Below are positions 17,677 to 25,461 of a stretch of 64,000 nucleotides of DNA, piece by piece. The notes beneath the pieces are model-generated. The model did no database searches, was not told where the DNA came from, and saw only the letters and a program-made list of their open reading frames with translations. The position numbers and the translations under genes are program-made. Within the stretch, counting starts at the first letter, position 1; every line of letters starts with the position of its first letter. Origin of the DNA: Gymnodinialimonas sp. 202GB13-11 (GTDB lineage: Bacteria; Pseudomonadota; Alphaproteobacteria; Rhodobacterales; Rhodobacteraceae); contig NZ_JBFRBH010000001.1 in NCBI RefSeq assembly GCF_040932485.1, positions 1,922,001 to 1,986,000 on the forward strand. The letters run 5' to 3'.

Positions 17677-18456
17677 TCAAGAAAGCCGCCCGTAAAACGT
17701 CATCCGGGCGCTTTCGGAAAGTTCCACCCCCGGCTCCGCATTATAAGCCAGAACAGCCAACATCCGCGTCTTGTCGCTTTCATTCGGGCTGACGCGGTGG
17801 ATGGAATTGCGTCCCCGAAACAGAACCAGCGCGCCCGGGGCCATCTCCAGCACATCAGGCGCAATCTCATCATCCAACAAAGCGCGCACGCCCTCGTAGT
17901 TCATCTCGCCCGCATCGGCGTCGCGCAAATCCTTGATGTATTCGAAGCAACTGCCTGCCTCCGGCTTTTCGATCAGAAGCGTTATCGCGAAAGACGAATT
18001 GTCGAAATGCCAGCCCAGTTCCTGCCCGCGTCGGGCATAGTGGATGTTGATGGATGACAGGGGGTCCGCATAGGGGTGCAGGGCTGCCTCGCCCGTGACA
18101 GACATGATGAATTCCCGAAATTCCGGCGCATCGTAAAGGGTACGCAGGTGGGAGTTCGCGGACACGATGTCGTCGCAGATGCATCCCTTGGATGAGACGA
18201 CCTGCCGGTTCGCTGGATGATCTTCCGGTAAGGCGGCATCTTGCGGCGTCAGATAGACCGAATGGGTTTGCACACAAAAATGCGCCTGCGCTTCGCCGGC
18301 TTCAGCCTCCGCTTGCATCGAAGCGAGGGCGTCCGGCCGGATAAAGTCCCGAAGTACCAAGACGCCATCCCGCTCCAGCGTATCGCGGCAGAGCGCCCGG
18401 AAGGCTCCCTCACCCAGAGGATGCGTGTCCATGTCGATGATCGTGTCAGGTGACAT
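17677..18456 (-). CDS. 2-oxoglutarate/Fe(II)-dependent oxygenase, HalD/BesD-like family
   Basis: 259 residues. The iron-binding facial triad is visible as His150-x-Asp152 (GWHFDNSSF) and His220 (NSIHRVSP), with Arg231 (DKTRML) placed to bind 2-oxoglutarate. True BesD/HalD halogenases replace the Asp of the HxD motif by Gly; the Asp is kept here, so hydroxylation is more likely than halogenation. The substrate is unknown, perhaps a free amino acid or small metabolite. It is divergent, with 68 bases between starts, from a cupin gene. The pairing suggests joint regulation or a shared pathway. Confidence 0.82.
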   Translation of the reverse strand: MSPDTIIDMDTHPLGEGAFRALCRDTLERDGVLVLRDFIRPDALASMQAEAEAGEAQAHFCVQTHSVYLTPQDAALPEDHPANRQVVSSKGCICDDIVSANSHLRTLYDAPEFREFIMSVTGEAALHPYADPLSSINIHYARRGQELGWHFDNSSFAITLLIEKPEAGSCFEYIKDLRDADAGEMNYEGVRALLDDEIAPDVLEMAPGALVLFRGRNSIHRVSPNESDKTRMLAVLAYNAEPGVELSESARMTFYGRLS

Positions 18457-18524
18457 TGCGCCTTCCCTTTACCTTTCTGTCCCTACCGCGCAACTTGATC
18501 GCTCAGACCAGAGGATACCAGCCC

Positions 18525-19010
18525 ATGACCGACACCTACCTGATTAAGGCCGCCGAGATCGAAGCGATGGAAGGGTTGGAGAAGGTCCATTTCCGCAATC
18601 CGAACGCAAAACGGATCAACAAATCGCTTGGCGATGCCACAGGGCTAACGGGTCTAGGCATTCACTTGATAGAGGTCGCTCCGGGCGATGAGACAACCGA
18701 ATACCACGTCCATTACCATGAGGATGAGGCGGTCTACATCCTCTCAGGCACTGGAACAGCGACCATCGGTGAAGAAGATCAGGCCATCGGGCCGGGTGAC
18801 TTCATCGGCTACCGTGCGGGCGGGTTGGGGCATACGATCGTCAACACGGGCGATGAAGTGCTGCGTATTCTGGTGATGGGACAGCGGCTGGATCACGATG
18901 TGGGCGACTATTTGCGGCAGGGCAAACGTATCTTCCGCAACAAGGGGCTGGACTATGGGCTGGTCGATATTGATGCGATTTCCAATCCTGTTCTGGGCGC
19001 GAAGAAATAG
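18525..19010 (+). CDS. cupin-domain protein
   Basis: 161 residues with one conserved cupin domain. Motif 1 is EYHVHYHEDEAVYILSGTG, giving the His-x-His-x(3)-Glu metal ligands, and motif 2 is PGDFIGYRAGGLGHTIVNTG. The C-terminal extension (DYLRQGKRIFRNKGLDYGLVD) is typical of small bacterial cupins of unknown substrate. It is probably a metal-dependent enzyme or sugar-binding protein; the reaction is not predictable. It is divergent from the 2-oxoglutarate oxygenase gene. GAGGA lies 9 bases before the ATG. Confidence 0.85.
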   Translation: MTDTYLIKAAEIEAMEGLEKVHFRNPNAKRINKSLGDATGLTGLGIHLIEVAPGDETTEYHVHYHEDEAVYILSGTGTATIGEEDQAIGPGDFIGYRAGGLGHTIVNTGDEVLRILVMGQRLDHDVGDYLRQGKRIFRNKGLDYGLVDIDAISNPVLGAKK

Positions 19011-19049
19011 CCTTCCGCCCGCCTGCGCCGCGTGGCAGGGTCCGCCGCG

Positions 19050-19193
19050 ATGACGAACGCACTTGCCATATGGATCGGGATTGTACTCGCCGCCTGCCTC
19101 GCGGTTGATGCAGTCCTGTTCGACTGGTCGAATTCCCTGTTCCTCGCCCGAAAATTCGCGGAGCTTCTGCGCTGGATGGCCTTTTGGCGCTGA
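19050..19193 (+). CDS. small single-helix membrane protein upstream of gap2
   Basis: 47 residues, starting MTNALAIWIGIVLAACLAVD and ending LLRWMAFWR. One membrane helix (residues 5-24) is followed by an amphipathic segment with conserved-looking aromatic residues. The gene overlaps the next one by 10 bases. From memory, small proteins ending in similar FWR sequences occur beside gap genes in other Rhodobacterales, which would support it being real; I cannot verify that here. No function is known. Confidence 0.6.
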   Translation: MTNALAIWIGIVLAACLAVDAVLFDWSNSLFLARKFAELLRWMAFWR

Positions 19194-19816
19194 GGCTTGG
19201 ATTTAGCCTGTTGGCAGGCCTTGTGCTGTGGGCTGCACTTTGGTTCGGCGGGAGCTTTGTTTTCAACACATCCCGGTCAATCAGTTACGACACGGGCGCA
19301 CCCCGAAATTGGCCGGTCCTCTACGATCTGCACCTCAACGGCGCAGACATGATCCCTTGGGGTTTCGAGATCGCCGATTGGACTGGGGACACGAGCTATG
19401 CGAGCGGCGGCACGATTTCGGGGAGCATCCCACGTCGGAGCCTGTTCAACCGGTCCGAGATCGAGGTCGACGTACGCTGGATGGAGTGGGCCACGGGCCA
19501 AGCCTGGACCGCGCAAATGGTCATTGATCACCCCGAGGATCTGCGTGCCGGGATCACGTTTCATTTTGCGGCAGATGGTCAGTTGTCGGTCTATCGCCCG
19601 AATGCCGCCTTGCGTGCAGGTGGACTTGGACGCCAAGCAACCCACGACGATTACGAGCGTCTTGCCCGCGTCTGCGGCACGGCTTTGCCTGAAAACAGCG
19701 CGCTCTTTGCTGAACTTGCAGATGCGCGTGCCAACAATGTCGGCATCGACACCGCGCGCATCCCGGCTTCGCCGCCGCCCCCGCCGCCGTCGGATTGCAC
19801 CGAACCCTCGCAATGA
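19184..19816 (+). CDS. membrane-anchored periplasmic protein of unknown function
   Basis: 210 residues from a TTG start that overlaps the end of the 47-residue gene by 10 bases; no ATG gives a full hydrophobic anchor. The N-terminus (RLGFSLLAGLVLWAALWFGGSFVF) is a membrane anchor or signal. The rest looks folded and periplasmic and ends in a Pro-rich tail (PASPPPPPPSD). No known domain is recognised. It lies between the small membrane gene and gap2, 120 bases upstream of gap2, with an operator-like palindrome in between. Confidence 0.6.
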   Translation: MALRLGFSLLAGLVLWAALWFGGSFVFNTSRSISYDTGAPRNWPVLYDLHLNGADMIPWGFEIADWTGDTSYASGGTISGSIPRRSLFNRSEIEVDVRWMEWATGQAWTAQMVIDHPEDLRAGITFHFAADGQLSVYRPNAALRAGGLGRQATHDDYERLARVCGTALPENSALFAELADARANNVGIDTARIPASPPPPPPSDCTEPSQ

Positions 19817-19857
19817 TCGGCCCTTCCAAACCTGTGCAAGGCGCGGTAAGGAGCCTC

Positions 19858-19871
19858 TGTTACCGCTAACA
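19858..19871. promoter_or_regulatory. LacI-type operator-like palindrome upstream of gap2
   Basis: TGTTACCGCTAACA matches the symmetric form TGTTAGCGCTAACA at 13 of 14 positions and sits 65 bases before the gap2 ATG. It is the best copy of the motif also found in front of gap1. The two gap genes are likely targets of one LacI-family regulator, with CceR as the candidate. Confidence 0.65.
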
Positions 19872-19936
19872 CAAGCGTAGGGATAGCCGCGAGGCACGCG
19901 GCCCCGCGCAGACATGGGAAGTCAGGAGGCTCAGAC

Positions 19937-20938
19937 ATGGCCGTCAAAGTCGCAATCAACGGATTTGGTCGCATTGGGCGCAATGTGCTGCGCGCCATTA
20001 TCGAGTCCGGCCGCACCGATATCGAAGTTGTGGCCATCAACGATCTGGGTCCGGTGGAAACCAACGCCCATCTGTTGCGCTACGACTCGGTCCATGGCCG
20101 CTTCCCTGCGACCGTCACGACGACCGAGACGACCATCGACGTGGGCCGTGGCCCGATGGAGGTCACCGCAATCCGCAACCCCGCCGACCTGCCCTGGGGC
20201 CACGTTGATATCGTCCTGGAATGCACCGGTATCTTCACCTCAAAAGAGGCCTGCCAGGCACACCTCGAAAACGGCTCGTCCCGTGTGCTGATCTCCGCAC
20301 CGGGCAAGGATGCCGACAAGACCATCGTCTACGGCGTCAACCACGACAGCCTGACCTCGGACGACATCGTCGTCTCGAACGCATCCTGCACGACGAACTG
20401 CTTGTCGCCGGTGGCCAAGGTCCTGAACGACGCCGTGGGCATCACCAAGGGCTTCATGACGACGATCCACAGCTACACCGGCGACCAGCCGACGCTGGAT
20501 ACGATGCACAAGGATCTCTACCGCGCCCGCGCCGCCGCGATGTCGATGATCCCGACTTCTACAGGGGCCGCCAAGGCCGTCGGTCTTGTCTTGCCAGAAC
20601 TGAACGGAAAGCTTGACGGTGTCGCGATCCGCGTGCCGACGCCGAACGTGTCCGTGGTCGACCTGACTTTTGAAGCCTCCAAAGCAACCAATGTTGAAGA
20701 GGTCAACAACGCCATCATCGCCGCCGCCGATGGTCCGCTGAAGGGCGTGCTTGGCTACACCGATGAGCCTCTGGTGAGCAGCGACTTCAATCACGATCCC
20801 CACTCCTCGGTCTTCCATCTAGACCAGACCAAGGTGCTGGACGGAAATATGGTCCGCATCCTGAGCTGGTACGACAACGAATGGGGCTTCTCCAACCGGA
20901 TGTCCGATACCGCTGTTGCGATGGGCAAGCTGATCTGA
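19937..20938 (+). CDS. gap: glyceraldehyde-3-phosphate dehydrogenase paralog 2 (NAD-type)
   Basis: 333 residues, standard GAPDH length, with Rossmann motif [10 protein letters not shown] and catalytic Cys151 (ASCTTNC). Asp36 in AINDLG is the residue that pairs with the ribose hydroxyls of NAD, so this copy should be the NAD-dependent glycolytic enzyme that makes 1,3-bisphosphoglycerate. It differs from paralog 1 mainly at the coenzyme pocket and in surface loops. GGAGG precedes the ATG. A LacI-type palindrome lies at 19858, and pgk follows on the same strand after 174 bases. Confidence 0.95.
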   Translation: MAVKVAINGFGRIGRNVLRAIIESGRTDIEVVAINDLGPVETNAHLLRYDSVHGRFPATVTTTETTIDVGRGPMEVTAIRNPADLPWGHVDIVLECTGIFTSKEACQAHLENGSSRVLISAPGKDADKTIVYGVNHDSLTSDDIVVSNASCTTNCLSPVAKVLNDAVGITKGFMTTIHSYTGDQPTLDTMHKDLYRARAAAMSMIPTSTGAAKAVGLVLPELNGKLDGVAIRVPTPNVSVVDLTFEASKATNVEEVNNAIIAAADGPLKGVLGYTDEPLVSSDFNHDPHSSVFHLDQTKVLDGNMVRILSWYDNEWGFSNRMSDTAVAMGKLI

Positions 20939-21112
20939 TCAGGAGGGCGCGCCCCTCCTCCGCCCCCTGCAGGGACGTGCTCGCAGCGGATCCGTGAACC
21001 GCATGCCCTGTCTTCCATGTGCCATAAATATACCCGAAGGAGGCATTGCGTCTCTTTCGGCGGGCGGTCAAACCTTGCCACAGCATTGCCATCACAGCCC
21101 GGAGACACAGCC

Positions 21113-22291
21113 ATGACCTGGAACACCCTCGACGACATGGACCTTGCGGGCAAGATCGTCTTGACCCGTGTGGATATCAACGTTCCGGTTGAGGACGGCA
21201 AAGTCACGGACACGACGCGTATCGACCGGATCGTTCCCACGATCAAGGACATCCTCGCCGCCGGTGGCACGTCGGTCATGCTGGCCCATTTCGGGCGGCC
21301 CAAGGGGCAGTATGTGCCGGAGATGTCGCTGCGCATCACTCTGCCCGCCCTGGAGGCAGCCCTTGGTCAAAGCGTGACTTTCATCGAACGCCCGGACCGC
21401 GCGGCGCTGGAGGCCGCTAAAGGTCCGGTTTTGATCGAGAACACGCGCTTTTCAGCCATGGAAGAGGCGAACGACCCCAAGATGGCGCAATTCCTTGCGT
21501 CGCTTGGCGACATCTTTTGCAACGATGCGTTCTCGGCAGCCCATCGGGCGCACGCATCGACGGAAGGCGTGGCGAAACTCTTGCCGAACTGCGCCGGGCG
21601 ATTGATGGCCGAAGAATTGGGTGCGCTGGAAAAGGCGCTTGGCACGCCAGAGCGGCCTGTGATGGCGCTGGTCGGAGGCGCGAAGGTCTCCACCAAGCTC
21701 GACCTGCTGCGCAACCTTGTGGAAAAGGTCGATGTGCTGGTGATCGGCGGCGGGATGGCGAACACGTTTCTTGCGGCGCAGGGCGTGGATGTGGGCAAAT
21801 CGCTGTGCGAACACGACCTGGCCGAAACCGCCCGTGAGATCGCCGAGAAGGCCGCTGCGCAAGGCTGCGAGATCCTTCTGCCGCGTGACGTCGTGATCGC
21901 GCGGGAGTTCAAGGCGGGCGCAGCGTCTGAGGTTGTGATGACCGAGAACGTGCCCTCTGACGCGATGATCCTCGATGCAGGGCCCGACAGCGTGGCGCAT
22001 ATCATCCAAGTGCTGGATCGCGTGAAAACGCTGGTCTGGAACGGCCCGCTTGGCGCATTCGAGATTGCCCCGTTCGATGCCGCCACGGTTGCTGCTGCGC
22101 GAGCTGCAGCCGAGGCCACGCAGGCTGGTCAATTGATCTCCGTTGCCGGTGGCGGTGACACGGTCGCGGCCCTCAACCATGCGGGTGTGGCCGACGATTT
22201 CACTTATATCTCCACGGCAGGCGGCGCGTTTCTGGAGTGGATGGAGGGCAAGACCCTGCCCGGCGTCGCCGCGTTGAAGCGGAACGACTGA
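21113..22291 (+). CDS. pgk: phosphoglycerate kinase
   Basis: 392 residues, the normal size. It transfers the acyl phosphate of 1,3-bisphosphoglycerate to ADP, acting directly after GAPDH. The substrate-binding motif [10 protein letters not shown] is near the N-terminus, with [19 protein letters not shown] and the C-terminal hinge motif [11 protein letters not shown] also visible. The start is the ATG at 21113 with GGAG upstream; the earlier open frame contains no family sequence. A class I aldolase gene follows after 72 bases. Confidence 0.96.
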   Translation: MTWNTLDDMDLAGKIVLTRVDINVPVEDGKVTDTTRIDRIVPTIKDILAAGGTSVMLAHFGRPKGQYVPEMSLRITLPALEAALGQSVTFIERPDRAALEAAKGPVLIENTRFSAMEEANDPKMAQFLASLGDIFCNDAFSAAHRAHASTEGVAKLLPNCAGRLMAEELGALEKALGTPERPVMALVGGAKVSTKLDLLRNLVEKVDVLVIGGGMANTFLAAQGVDVGKSLCEHDLAETAREIAEKAAAQGCEILLPRDVVIAREFKAGAASEVVMTENVPSDAMILDAGPDSVAHIIQVLDRVKTLVWNGPLGAFEIAPFDAATVAAARAAAEATQAGQLISVAGGGDTVAALNHAGVADDFTYISTAGGAFLEWMEGKTLPGVAALKRND

Positions 22292-22363
22292 TAGCGCAAC
22301 CATGATTGTGGCCCCTGCCCCCACGGCCTAAACCGCCTTCAACCCAAGCGGAAGGAGGCCCCG

Positions 22364-23254
22364 ATGCCGAATGCAGAGCAGATTGCACAGATGCAGAAGG
22401 GTGCGGGTTTCATCGCCGCGCTGGACCAATCGGGGGGCTCCACACCCAAGGCGCTGAAGCTTTATGGCGTTGCGGAGGATGCATACCGGTCGGACGACGA
22501 GATGTTCGACCTGATCCACCAGATGCGCACACGGATCGCCTCGGCCCCGGCCTTTACCGGCAAGAAGGTGATCGGCGCCATCCTGTTTGAGAAGACCATG
22601 GATCGTGAGATCGCAGGTCAACCGTCGACGCAGTATTTGTGGGAAGAGCGCCGGGTGGTGCCGTTCCTGAAGATCGACGATGGATTGGCTGACGCGCAGG
22701 ACGGGGTGCAGCTTTTGAAGCCGATCAAGACGCTGGCCGACAAGCTGGCGCGCGCGCAGGCGGCAGGTATCTTCGGCTCCAAGGCGCGCTCGGTGATTGG
22801 GGAGGCGAATGCAACCGGCATCAAGGCCAATGTCGCGCAGCAATTCCGCATCGGGGATGAGGTGCTTGGTGCCGACATGGTGCCGATCATTGAGCCCGAG
22901 GTTTCGATTACCGCGCCAGACAAGGCAAAGGCGGAAGCGATGCTGCTGGATGCGATCCTCGCTGAGTTGGAAAACGTACCCGCCGACCGCCAGATCATGT
23001 TGAAACTGACCCTGCCGGAGGCAGAGGACCACTACGCGCCCCTGGTGAGCCACCCGCGCGTAATGCGGGTTGTGGCACTTTCAGGTGGCTATTCACGGGA
23101 AGAGGCCAATGGTCGGCTCGCAAAGAACCACGGCGTCATAGCAAGTTTCAGCCGGGCCCTGACGGAGGGCTTGTCGGCGCAGCAGGACGACACTGCGTTC
23201 AACGACGCGATCGGCCGCACGATCGACGAGATCCACGCGGCTTCGATAACCTGA
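22364..23254 (+). CDS. fba: fructose-bisphosphate aldolase, class I
   Basis: 296 residues of the short bacterial class I (Schiff-base) aldolase type. The opening segment GAGFIAALDQSGGSTPKALK, the lysine-bearing IMLKLTLPE and the VVALSGGYSREEAN segment are diagnostic. It cleaves fructose 1,6-bisphosphate into the triose phosphates. GGAAGGAGG lies just upstream of ATG 22364. It follows pgk and probably shares its transcript. It is convergent with the acyl-CoA dehydrogenase gene, with only 4 bases between stops. Confidence 0.95.
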   Translation: MPNAEQIAQMQKGAGFIAALDQSGGSTPKALKLYGVAEDAYRSDDEMFDLIHQMRTRIASAPAFTGKKVIGAILFEKTMDREIAGQPSTQYLWEERRVVPFLKIDDGLADAQDGVQLLKPIKTLADKLARAQAAGIFGSKARSVIGEANATGIKANVAQQFRIGDEVLGADMVPIIEPEVSITAPDKAKAEAMLLDAILAELENVPADRQIMLKLTLPEAEDHYAPLVSHPRVMRVVALSGGYSREEANGRLAKNHGVIASFSRALTEGLSAQQDDTAFNDAIGRTIDEIHAASIT

Positions 23255-23258
23255 TCGC

Positions 23259-24857
23259 TCAGACTTCCGGCCCCAACCGCGCAAGGATCGGGGCTGGGGC
23301 GATGGCAGGCCCGCTTCCGGCAATTGAACTGCTGCCCGATAGCCGCGTCGCACAAAAGCTTTCGGCGATTTCGTGAGGGCCAGCCTGCATGAGGGTTGCC
23401 GCCGTTAGCAACTGCGCCGTCTGGGCAGCGAACCGGCGCGCTTCCGCCTCGGAGGGAGAGCCGGGCCAAGCCTCGCGGTATCGCGATAGGGCAAGATCGT
23501 AGCTTTTGATGCGCCCCCGCCCCTCCTCCAATGCCGCCTCAAGCGCCTCCGCGCAGGATGGATCACGCGCCAGACTGCGCCGGATATCGAGGCAGATCAC
23601 ATTGCCGGAGCCTTCCCAAATGCTGTTGAGCGGCGCTTCGCGGTAGAGCATTGGTAGCGGTGTGTCTTCGACGTAGCCCATGCCGCCCATTACCTCCATC
23701 GCCTCACTGATTACTCGCCCGGCAAGCTTGTTGTTGAGGAACTTGGCGAGGGCCACGCCGATGCGCGCAAAGCCCGCCTGCGTTGGATCATCAAAGGCCC
23801 CGGCCACGCGAAACGCCAGCGCCGTTGCCCCTTCCCAATCCAGAACCAGATCGGCGAGGACAGATCGCATTAAGGGCTGGTCGATCAAACGCTTCTGAAA
23901 CGCCGTGCGGTGACTTACCCAATGGTGGGCATGACCTAGGGCGGCGCGCATCAACCCCGCTGGCGCCGTCGCTGTATCGAGGCGGGTGTGATGAACCATC
24001 TGCAAAATGGTGCGGATGCCGTCGCCTTCATCGCCATTGCTCTCGGCCAGCGCGCCGTGGTATTCGATCTCAGCCGAAGCATTGGACCGGTTCCCCAGCT
24101 TGTCCTTCAGCCGCAAAATGTGGATTGCGTTGCGCCCGCCTTCCAACCAACGCGGGACAAGGAAACAGGTCAGGCCGCCGGGGGCTTGCGCCAGTGTTAG
24201 AAAGCCATCGGACATAGGCGCGGAGCAGAACCATTTATGGCCCGTAAGCCGCCAACCGTCCGCCGTGCGCGCGGCACTTGTGGTGTTGGCCCGCACATCT
24301 GACCCGCCCTGTTTCTCGGTCATGGCCATGCCAAGCGTGACCCCGGCCTTTGCGTCTAACGGCGCGATTGACGGGTCGTAGAGGGGCTTGCTCAACTTAG
24401 ATGCCCAAAGATCGCCCAGTACCCCCACGCCACGCAGTGCCGGCACAGCGGCGTAGGTCATCGTCATCGGACAACAGGTGCCTGGTTCAACTTGCGAATG
24501 CAGGTAGACCATTGCCGCGTGGGTGAGGTGGCTGCCGCCCGTCCACGGGCCAGACGCATAGCCACTACCTAACCCCAGATGGAGGAAGTCGTGATATGCT
24601 GGGTGAAAACGCACTTCGTCCAACCGCCGCCCGCCCGCGTCAAACAGCCGAAGCTCGGGCGACTGTCGGTTGGCCTGTCGCGCGGCCTCGGCCATCTGCG
24701 CCGTTCCCAGCGCCTGCGCCTGCCGTTGCAGCAGAGGCGTATCGCCACCGTGCGCATGGTCCTGAAGAACCGGGTCACAGGCCCACAAATCCCCGTCCCC
24801 GCGCCCAGGCGGCTGGTTGGTCACGTCATGCGTTGGCAGGTTTGAGCGCGGCTCCAT
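23259..24857 (-). CDS. aidB: AidB-like acyl-CoA dehydrogenase
   Basis: 532 residues, as expected for the AidB branch, which is longer than ordinary acyl-CoA dehydrogenases. The N-terminus THDVTNQPPGRGDGDLW matches the AidB-specific extension. FAD-binding sequence GMAMTEKQGGSDVRANTT and the C-terminal ISEAMEVMGGMGYVEDT are present. Glu in NSIWEGSGNV occupies the catalytic base position. AidB in E. coli is a flavoprotein of the adaptive response to alkylation. Here the gene is monocistronic, far from the ada-like gene at 48246. Confidence 0.9.
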   Translation of the reverse strand: MEPRSNLPTHDVTNQPPGRGDGDLWACDPVLQDHAHGGDTPLLQRQAQALGTAQMAEAARQANRQSPELRLFDAGGRRLDEVRFHPAYHDFLHLGLGSGYASGPWTGGSHLTHAAMVYLHSQVEPGTCCPMTMTYAAVPALRGVGVLGDLWASKLSKPLYDPSIAPLDAKAGVTLGMAMTEKQGGSDVRANTTSAARTADGWRLTGHKWFCSAPMSDGFLTLAQAPGGLTCFLVPRWLEGGRNAIHILRLKDKLGNRSNASAEIEYHGALAESNGDEGDGIRTILQMVHHTRLDTATAPAGLMRAALGHAHHWVSHRTAFQKRLIDQPLMRSVLADLVLDWEGATALAFRVAGAFDDPTQAGFARIGVALAKFLNNKLAGRVISEAMEVMGGMGYVEDTPLPMLYREAPLNSIWEGSGNVICLDIRRSLARDPSCAEALEAALEEGRGRIKSYDLALSRYREAWPGSPSEAEARRFAAQTAQLLTAATLMQAGPHEIAESFCATRLSGSSSIAGSGPAIAPAPILARLGPEV

Positions 24858-25020
24858 GGGGCAAGTTTAGGCCCGCGAATCGCGTTTCGTCACGGGGGAT
24901 TCCCAAAGCCGTCCGAATATGCGAATCTCCCCCCAATGCGCCCGTCAGAGGCGTTTCGAGCTATCCGCCCTGAGGGGTGACACGACTTGTGGGCCGTCCC
25001 GGCCCGTTTGAGGCAGAACC

Positions 25021-25314
25021 ATGTGGCGTACCTTATCGCTGACCCGGGCCATTGTTCCGGGGATGCTGTTCCTGATCGGTTTCTATTTCACCTTCACCGC
25101 GGTGCAGGGGAACAATGGCTTGTTCCAGCGCATTCAGGTGGAAGCTGAGCGTGACCGGCTGGAGGACGAACTTGCGCGGCTGGAGGCACAGGTCGATCGA
25201 ATGGAGATCCTGACCCGCCGCTTATCGGACGACTACCTCGACATTGACCTGCTGGACGAACGGGTGCGCAACGTTCTGGGCTATGCTCGGCCAGACGAGC
25301 TGATCCTCCCCTAA
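25021..25314 (+). CDS. ftsB: septum formation initiator FtsB/DivIC
   Basis: 97 residues. A single membrane helix (IVPGMLFLIGFYFTFTAV) is followed by a periplasmic coiled coil (ERDRLEDELARLEAQVDRME) and a short C-terminal region (ARPDELILP). This is the layout of FtsB/DivIC, which joins FtsL and FtsQ in the divisome. The ATG at 25021 has GAGG upstream. A small GC hairpin (24991-25005) lies just before it. Its location ahead of pdhA is seen in many alphaproteobacteria. Confidence 0.88.
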   Translation: MWRTLSLTRAIVPGMLFLIGFYFTFTAVQGNNGLFQRIQVEAERDRLEDELARLEAQVDRMEILTRRLSDDYLDIDLLDERVRNVLGYARPDELILP

Positions 25315-25341
25315 CTCTCTGACCCCGCGTCAAGCCCTGCA

Positions 25342-25357
25342 CCCGTTGCATAACGGG
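25342..25357. repeat. 16-base inverted repeat downstream of ftsB
   Basis: CCCGTT-GCAT-AACGGG forms a 6-bp stem with a 4-base loop, 27 bases after the ftsB stop. There is no T-run, so it is at best a weak terminator; it may be an RNA structure or protein-binding site in the pdh leader region. Confidence 0.3.
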
Positions 25358-25410
25358 ACTGTTCCCCTGCGTCAGGTTGACGGGAAGACTCTTTGGAACA
25401 ATGCTGTTAA

Positions 25411-25436
25411 GGAATAGTTCAACGTTAAACTATTCC
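25411..25436. promoter_or_regulatory. 26-bp dyad operator candidate upstream of pdhA
   Basis: Two 13-base arms (25411-25423 and 25424-25436) match at 12 of 13 positions with no spacer, around the centre AACGTT. The right edge is 25 bases before the pdhA ATG and just upstream of its ribosome site. A possible TTGACG -35 box at 25377-25382 would put the transcription start near the dyad. It is followed by CGTTTT, so weak terminator function for ftsB read-through is an alternative. The regulator is unknown. Confidence 0.6.
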
Positions 25437-25461
25437 CGTTTTGGGGGAGGAGAAACGAAGA

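Noticed and set aside
17677-18456. Assignment of the 2-oxoglutarate oxygenase as a halogenase
   Set aside because: The HxD metal ligand is present (His-Phe-Asp), while halogenases of this family need Gly at the Asp position.
20941-20959. Hairpin AGGAGGG-CGCGC-CCCTCCT after gap2 as a terminator
   Set aside because: The stem is good but no T-run follows, and pgk on the same strand may be co-transcribed, so I did not list it as a feature.
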